A DNA stretch of 18,583 bases from DATNIC01 sp035604635. GTDB taxonomy: Bacteria > Vulcanimicrobiota > Vulcanimicrobiia > Vulcanimicrobiales > Vulcanimicrobiaceae. Below are positions 14,704-18,583 of this stretch, in pieces. The stretch covers positions 1-18,583 of the forward strand of contig DATNIC010000077.1 of assembly GCA_035604635.1 (NCBI GenBank). Reading direction: 5' to 3'. Each line of letters starts with the position of its first letter. The first letter of the stretch is position 1. The notes beneath the pieces are model-generated. The model was not told where the DNA came from, searched no databases, and saw only the letters and a program-made list of their open reading frames with translations. The translations under genes were made by a program, and so were the position numbers.

Positions 14704-15498
14704 GTGGATCAGAACGGCGGGGCCTCTCAATTCGACGACGAGGCAATCGTCCGAGCACTGGCGGGGACGCGCTTCGATCGCGTCGATTTCCGAGCGACGA
14801 CCGGGAGCACGAACGACGACGCGCTAGAGCTCCTGGGCGATCCCTCGAGCGCGGGGCTGACGATCTGTGCCGATTTCCAAACGGACGGTGCCGGGCGCAA
14901 GGCCGGACGGCGCTGGATTGCGCCGCCCGGGTCCTCTCTGCTGGTGACGACGATCCTCGCCGGGACGATCCCCGCTACGCAGCTTTGGGCCGTCCCCTTT
15001 TGGGCCGGGATTTGCGCGTACGAAGCGATCGAGGACGCGGCCGGGGTCGCGCCGCGGCTGCGCTGGCCGAACGACGTCCTGCTCGGCGGAAAGAAGTGCG
15101 CCGGGATCCTGTGCACCTCTCGGATCAGCGGCGAGGCCGCGCGCGCCGGTTGCGGGATCGGGATCAACGTCATTCGGCCCGCGCAGAGCCACGATCTCGA
15201 AGGAATCGATGCGGCCTTTCTCTCCGATCACGCTCCGGCGATTTCGCGCGACCAGCTCCTCATAACGCTTTTGAAAACGTACCACGCGTACTGGCCGCTT
15301 TTGCAGAGGCCTCTCGAGCTCGTCGCGGCCTGGGAGCTGCGCGCTCACCTCGCGGGCGAAACGTACCGGCTGCGGCTCGACGAGAGCGCCGAGGAATTTA
15401 CGGCTGCCGGATTACGATTGGGACCGGACGGGACGCTCGTCGTGCATCACGCCGGCGCAGAGCGCGTCGTCACTCTCGCCGACGCTACCGTTATTTAG
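14704..15498 (+). CDS. birA: Biotin-[acetyl-CoA carboxylase] ligase (BirA, no HTH domain)
   Basis: This 264-aa cytoplasmic enzyme makes biotinyl-AMP and transfers biotin to the carboxyl carrier protein. The catalytic domain shows GSTND (34-38), the nucleotide-binding loop TDGAGRKAGRRW (60-71), LRWPNDVLL (119-127) and the active-site lysine K131 in KKCAGIL, then GIGINV (151-156). A C-terminal SH3-like segment (about 215-264) is present. No N-terminal winged-helix domain exists, so it is a monofunctional ligase, not a biotin-operon repressor. The GTG at 14704 follows AGGGGG at close spacing. The frame is open upstream as far as 14089, but that stretch is antisense to ndk and eno. Its last eight bases overlap the convergent archaemetzincin gene. 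Confidence 0.93.
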   Translation: MDQNGGASQFDDEAIVRALAGTRFDRVDFRATTGSTNDDALELLGDPSSAGLTICADFQTDGAGRKAGRRWIAPPGSSLLVTTILAGTIPATQLWAVPFWAGICAYEAIEDAAGVAPRLRWPNDVLLGGKKCAGILCTSRISGEAARAGCGIGINVIRPAQSHDLEGIDAAFLSDHAPAISRDQLLITLLKTYHAYWPLLQRPLELVAAWELRAHLAGETYRLRLDESAEEFTAAGLRLGPDGTLVVHHAGAERVVTLADATVI

Positions 15499-16063
15499 CC
15501 TCCCGATTGGCACGGCTGCGCTTGTCGCACGAGTCGCAGAAGTACGATTGCTTGTTGTCGGCGTCGTAGATCGAATTGGTCGCGTACATCGCGCAGCGCG
15601 CGTTGAAGCAGTGCCGCAGTCCCAAGACGTGACCGAGCTCGTGCACCGCTTCCTTCAACGTCCGCTGGAACAGGACGTTTTCATCGCCCTGCTCGCCGTA
15701 GAATTCAGACCGGAGCCGATGGATCGAGACGACCGCGCAGTGCTGCGTCTCGTCGGCGCCGCCGAAGATGAACTGATGCGAGGTTTTGTAGAGATCGTAG
15801 TCGGTGATCCCCAGAACCAGGCCCTCTTCGACGGGATGCGCTTGAGCGATGCGATGCAAGATCGAGCTCAGAAAGAGCTGCTTGCGGACGCTGTTGAGCG
15901 CCGCCTTCGGGACGTGCAAGCTCGCGCGCACAATCGCCGGGAAGAGAAACCGTTCCTCCAGGCACGACGAGAGGCGCGCCAGAAACATCGAGTCGATCGT
16001 ATTGATCGGGACGATACTGATCTGACTCACGCCGTCGTGGCTTCGCGCAACTGCATTCATCAT
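15491..16063 (-). CDS. amzA: Archaemetzincin family zinc metallopeptidase (M54)
   Basis: This protein of about 190 aa has the complete archaemetzincin motif. The zinc site is H140-E141-xx-H144-xx-G147-xx-H150, followed at once by C151, then C156, M158 and a CxxC at C175/C178 (numbering from the ATG at 16060). The four cysteines would hold a second, structural zinc. Upstream, FGGADETQHCAVVSIHRL fits the strand region of the family. There is no signal peptide, so it is probably cytosolic; the physiological substrate of bacterial members is not known. Two adjacent ATGs (16063 and 16060) are possible, with TATAGG directly upstream and no spaced Shine-Dalgarno sequence. It lies between birA and acpS, convergent with the first and divergent from the second. 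Confidence 0.92.
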   Translation of the reverse strand: MMNAVARSHDGVSQISIVPINTIDSMFLARLSSCLEERFLFPAIVRASLHVPKAALNSVRKQLFLSSILHRIAQAHPVEEGLVLGITDYDLYKTSHQFIFGGADETQHCAVVSIHRLRSEFYGEQGDENVLFQRTLKEAVHELGHVLGLRHCFNARCAMYATNSIYDADNKQSYFCDSCDKRSRANREAK

Positions 16064-16111
16064 CCTATAGCACAGATGGTGTTTGGCGCGCCCTCGGGGA
16101 ATGGTTAAGTT

Positions 16112-16120
16112 TGTGATAAT
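16112..16120 (+). promoter_or_regulatory. Candidate extended -10 promoter for acpS-nnr
   Basis: TGTGATAAT matches an extended -10 element (TGn followed by GATAAT) in the only AT-richer part of the archaemetzincin-acpS gap. I see no -35 at 16-18 bases upstream. Transcription would start near 16127 and the leader would include the whole palindromic element at 16146-16189. Confidence 0.4.
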
Positions 16121-16145
16121 GGTGAGCGCGCCAGCGACATGGGGG

Positions 16146-16189
16146 CCCCACGCGAAGCGTGGGGGGCGCGGAGCCCGGGGCGGAGCGCC
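16146..16189. repeat. GC-rich double-hairpin element in the acpS leader
   Basis: The first hairpin is a perfect 8-bp stem, CCCCACGC (16146-16153) and GCGTGGGG (16157-16164), with a GAA triloop. It is followed at once by GGCGC (16165-16169) pairing with GCGCC (16185-16189) around an inner GCCC/GGGC. The element is nearly all G and C, has no T tract, and resembles a REP-like palindromic unit. It lies between the candidate promoter and the AcpS start codon. No second copy is visible in the window. Confidence 0.7.
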
Positions 16190-16195
16190 TTCCAA

Positions 16196-16558
16196 TTGAT
16201 CGTGGGGATTGGGACCGATTTGGCGGAGGTGGAGCGCTATCGCTTTGACGAGAGGGCGCGTGCGTGGTTTGCGCGCAAGGTCTATACAGAGGAAGAGATG
16301 GCGTACGCGATGCGCAAGCGGAACTGGCCGGAACGGCTCGCCGGGTTTTTCGCCGCAAAGGAAGCGACGCGCAAGGCGTTCGGACATGCGATCCCCTGGC
16401 GGCTCGTCGGCGTCTCGCACGAGCGCTCGGGAAAACCGATCATCCGGTTTTACGGTGCCGCCGAACATCTGCCGCAGGAACGCCGCGTGAGGACGATTCA
16501 CCTGACGATCACACACACGGCGACGCTCGCCTCGGCGACCGTCATCCTGGAAGGCTGA
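16196..16558 (+). CDS. acpS: Holo-[acyl-carrier-protein] synthase
   Basis: This 120-aa phosphopantetheinyl transferase loads the 4'-phosphopantetheine arm onto acyl carrier protein. The two Mg-binding hallmarks are GIGTDLAEVERY (4-15, Asp8) and GFFAAKEATRKAFG (50-63, Glu55). The C-terminal strand HLTITHTATLASATVIL is typical. The TTG at 16196 gives the canonical MIVGIGTD start, with GGAG ten bases upstream. An ATG at 16139 in the same frame would add 19 residues encoded mostly by the palindromic element and is unlikely. Its stop is one base before the GTG of nnr, a common bacterial pairing. Confidence 0.93.
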   Translation: MIVGIGTDLAEVERYRFDERARAWFARKVYTEEEMAYAMRKRNWPERLAGFFAAKEATRKAFGHAIPWRLVGVSHERSGKPIIRFYGAAEHLPQERRVRTIHLTITHTATLASATVILEG

Positions 16559-16559
16559 C

Positions 16560-18086
16560 GTGTACGTCCTGACCGCGGAAGAGATGCGCCGCGCCGACGC
16601 AGCTGCGGTCGAGCGTCACGGGGAGGTCGCGCTCATGCGCGCGGCCGGGGCGGCGATCGCGCGCGTCGTTCCCAACTACGCGCGCGGGCGGCGGATCGTC
16701 GCCTTCGCGGGCACCGGGAACAATGGCGGCGACGCGTTCGCCGCGTTGGCCGAGCTCGACTCCTCGTACGAACGAACGATCTACGCCGATCAAAGCGGGG
16801 CCCGCTCTGCGGCGCGCGCGGACGCGGAAAGTCGCGCGCGAGCCGCCGGCGTGAGGATCGAGCAGCTGCCCGATCCCGAAACGCTCGCGCATCGCTGTTC
16901 AAATGCGGACGTGATCTTGGACGGCGTCCTCGGCGTCGGGGCACGCCTTCCCGTCCGTGAACCGTATGCGACGATCGTCCGCGCGATCGACGCTTCTTCA
17001 GCGCGGGTCATTGCGATCGATATCCCGACGGGTATCGATCCGACAACCGGGCGAACCGGTGATCCCGTGATCGCGGCAACCGCGACCGTCACGCTCGGTG
17101 CGCCGAAGATGGGGCTCTTCCTCGACCCGGCGCGGCTTTGCGCCGGCGATCTGTGGTTCGCCCCGATCGGCTTCGACGCCACGGTCGTCGCCCCGCACGC
17201 CGGCCGGTTCCGCGCGCTCGACGATCGCGAGTTTACCACCTTGCTCCCCCAGCGCCCGGCCGTCTCCGAAAAACGCAGCGCCGGCGCGCCCTTGATCGTT
17301 GCGGGTTCCGTGCAGTTCCCCGGAGCGGCGGTACTATGCGCGCGCGGCGCGGCGCGCGCAGGTGCAGGCTACGTGACGGTCGCCGCGCCGCGCTCGGCGG
17401 CGAAAACGCTGCGCAACCATCTGATCGAGCAAGTCGTCGTCGCGTACAACGACGACAAGCCGGCGCGCGCGATCGAGCAGATCATGGACGTGACGCGAAA
17501 TTGCAGTTCGATCGGGATCGGCCCCGGGCTCGGGCTCGCGCCCGAGATGGGCGAGATCGTACGCGGGCTACTTGCGGCGACCGACCTTCCGGTCGTCGCC
17601 GACGCAAGCGCGCTCTTTCACCTGGGCAAGTACCTCGAACTGCTGCGCGGCAAGCGCGTCGTCTTAACCCCGCATGCCGGCGAGTTTGCGCGTCTGAGCG
17701 GGAAAGGGACCGTCAAGGAAGAGGAGCGCGTCGAGCGCTTGCGCGCATTCGTCGCGCAATACGGGATCACGACGCTGCTCAAGGGTCACGTCACGTTGAT
17801 CGACGACGGAACCGTAACCCACGTCAATACGAGCGGCGATCCGGCCCTCGCAACGGCCGGGACCGGCGACGTGCTGACCGGGATGATCGCGACCTTGCTT
17901 TCCCAGGGTCTCGCGCCGGTCGACGCGGCACGGGCCGCCGCCTTTTGGCATGGCCGCGGTGGGAGCGTCGCCCGCAAACACCGCCCGATCGGCGTCGTCG
18001 CCGGCGATATCCCCGACGTATTAGGCGCGGCCCTCATGGAGAGCGAGAGCGTTCGTGAGACGGACGGACTCCTGCGGATCTATTGA
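16560..18086 (+). CDS. nnr: Bifunctional NAD(P)H-hydrate repair enzyme Nnr (epimerase + ADP-dependent dehydratase)
   Basis: This 508-aa protein repairs hydrated NAD(P)H. The N-terminal YjeF_N epimerase domain (about 1-210) has GTGNNGGDAF (51-60), ILDGVLGVG (119-127) and DIPTGIDPTTG (154-164). The C-terminal ribokinase-like dehydratase domain (about 220-508) has GIGPGLGL, HAGEFARL, KGHVTLIDDG and the catalytic GTGDVLTG (434-441, Asp437). Both domains are complete, so both activities are expected. The GTG at 16560 is one base after the acpS stop, implying co-translation. The 3' end overlaps the convergent lipocalin-like gene by seven bases. Confidence 0.96.
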   Translation: MYVLTAEEMRRADAAAVERHGEVALMRAAGAAIARVVPNYARGRRIVAFAGTGNNGGDAFAALAELDSSYERTIYADQSGARSAARADAESRARAAGVRIEQLPDPETLAHRCSNADVILDGVLGVGARLPVREPYATIVRAIDASSARVIAIDIPTGIDPTTGRTGDPVIAATATVTLGAPKMGLFLDPARLCAGDLWFAPIGFDATVVAPHAGRFRALDDREFTTLLPQRPAVSEKRSAGAPLIVAGSVQFPGAAVLCARGAARAGAGYVTVAAPRSAAKTLRNHLIEQVVVAYNDDKPARAIEQIMDVTRNCSSIGIGPGLGLAPEMGEIVRGLLAATDLPVVADASALFHLGKYLELLRGKRVVLTPHAGEFARLSGKGTVKEEERVERLRAFVAQYGITTLLKGHVTLIDDGTVTHVNTSGDPALATAGTGDVLTGMIATLLSQGLAPVDAARAAAFWHGRGGSVARKHRPIGVVAGDIPDVLGAALMESESVRETDGLLRIY

Positions 18087-18481
18087 CCCGAGGCGCGCAA
18101 GGTACCGATGCGCTTCCAGATCAGACGGACTTGCCGTTTATCCTCGACCGGCGTCCGCAACTCCAGAGTGTCGCCCTCGAGCCGTATGCGACGCCGTATG
18201 TTCGTGAAATTTTTCGGATCGAACGTCAACTCGGCGCGATGCAGCACCTCGTTGTCCTTGAGCTCGAAGGTCCCGGCATAGAAGATCATCGGCGGCGCTG
18301 AATTGGGCGGCATCTCCACGCCCGGCGCTTCGCTCGTGATCGTCACGCTCATATGACCGGTCGGGACGTAAATGAGCAGCCCCTTCGCGTTCGTGCCTCG
18401 CGGCACAAACGTCCCATTTTTCTCGACCTCCCATGCCTGCAGCTCCCAGACCCCGTAGATCTCGTTATTATCCGTAGCCAT
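18080..18481 (-). CDS. Lipocalin-like domain protein
   Basis: This 133-aa protein looks like the small bacterial lipocalin-like family (Lipocalin_5 type). It starts with YGVWELQAWEVEKNG, has the typical turn-strand NAKGLLIYVPTGHMSVTI (31-48), and shows alternating beta-strand sequence through FDPKNFTNIRRRIRLEGD to LELRTPVED. There is no signal peptide, so it is probably cytoplasmic. The ligand or reaction is unknown. The ATG at 18481 has no strong Shine-Dalgarno sequence. It stands alone on its strand in this window and its 3' end overlaps nnr. Confidence 0.75.
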   Translation of the reverse strand: MATDNNEIYGVWELQAWEVEKNGTFVPRGTNAKGLLIYVPTGHMSVTITSEAPGVEMPPNSAPPMIFYAGTFELKDNEVLHRAELTFDPKNFTNIRRRIRLEGDTLELRTPVEDKRQVRLIWKRIGTLRASGQ

Positions 18482-18518
18482 CGTGGTGCCGGACTATCGC
18501 GCAAGGAGGTAACGCCAC

Positions 18519-18583
18519 CTGCTACCCACGTATGAGCAAGGGAGCGCGCCGTGGGAGTACTGTAAATTGATCGCAGCGATGTT
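18519..18583 (+). CDS. Start of an unidentified protein gene (partial, probable CTG start)
   Basis: An almost perfect Shine-Dalgarno sequence, AAGGAGGT (18503-18510), is followed eight bases later by CTG CTA CCC ACG TAT GAG. The frame then stays open to the window end, reading LLPTYEQGSAPWEYCKLIAA and continuing. An in-frame TAA at 18510-18512 fixes the start downstream of it, and no ATG, GTG or TTG lies between that stop and the sixteenth codon. The composition (Trp, Tyr, Cys, Gly, Pro mixed with hydrophobics) looks like real protein. I do not recognise the family from 21 residues. The competing ATG at 18532 in another frame stops after 12 codons. Confidence 0.45.
   Translation, partial: MLPTYEQGSAPWEYCKLIAAM

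Noticed and set aside
18532..18570. Short ATG frame after the strong Shine-Dalgarno sequence at 18503
   Set aside because: The ATG is 21 bases from the ribosome site and the frame closes after 12 codons; the CTG frame fits spacing and stays open.
1..18583. Mobile elements, phage or defence genes, CRISPR arrays
   Set aside because: No transposase, integrase, nuclease-defence motifs or regularly spaced repeats were found on either strand.

Overview
This is an 18.6-kb, GC-rich, gene-dense bacterial window. I see no transposase, integrase, phage gene or CRISPR array. It mixes housekeeping genes (tRNAs, ndk, eno, a biotin ligase, acpS, nnr) with a catabolic and transport island that looks built for aromatic acids. 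The phylum cannot be assigned from these genes. GTG and TTG starts are common (8 of 19 proposed CDS), and three more CDS appear to lack ATG, GTG or TTG altogether. Together with the bacterial archaemetzincin this suggests a little-studied lineage.

Layout. (1) 1-183: a minus-strand tRNA pair, CAT then Glu(TTC), ending in an intrinsic terminator. (2) 302-2541 (+): a Rieske non-heme iron oxygenase, translationally coupled to an orphan NMT1/SsuA-type periplasmic binding protein. (3) 2538-5874 (-): a branched-chain-type (Liv/HAAT) ABC importer, livH, a fused livM-livG, then livF, chained by 4-base overlaps. (4) 5989-8932 (+), divergent from livH: a homologue of p-hydroxycinnamoyl-CoA hydratase/lyase followed by an ADP-forming acyl-CoA synthetase. 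This pair resembles the ferB/ferA logic of ferulate catabolism. (5) 8936-14688 (-): a long same-strand run in the order ndk, eno, VOC-family protein, NMT1-type binding protein, iron-type binding protein, LivK-type binding protein. (6) 14704-15498 (+): a biotin-protein ligase, back to back with ndk. (7) 15491-16063 (-): archaemetzincin. (8) 16196-18086 (+): acpS and bifunctional nnr, preceded by a very stable GC-rich palindromic element. (9) 18080-18481 (-): a lipocalin-like protein. (10) 18519 to the end (+): the probable start of another gene.

How the genes may work together (inference). The LivK-type protein plus LivH, LivMG and LivF would form a complete importer for a carboxylate. The acyl-CoA synthetase would make its CoA thioester, and the hydratase/lyase homologue would hydrate and cleave the side chain. 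The Rieske oxygenase and the VOC protein are plausible downstream or parallel ring or side-chain oxygenation enzymes. The most notable point is that the hydratase/lyase homologue keeps the catalytic glutamate and overall signature of the family but has replaced both tyrosines known to hold the phenolic hydroxyl of feruloyl-CoA. The real substrate may therefore be a non-phenolic or otherwise altered arylpropenoate.
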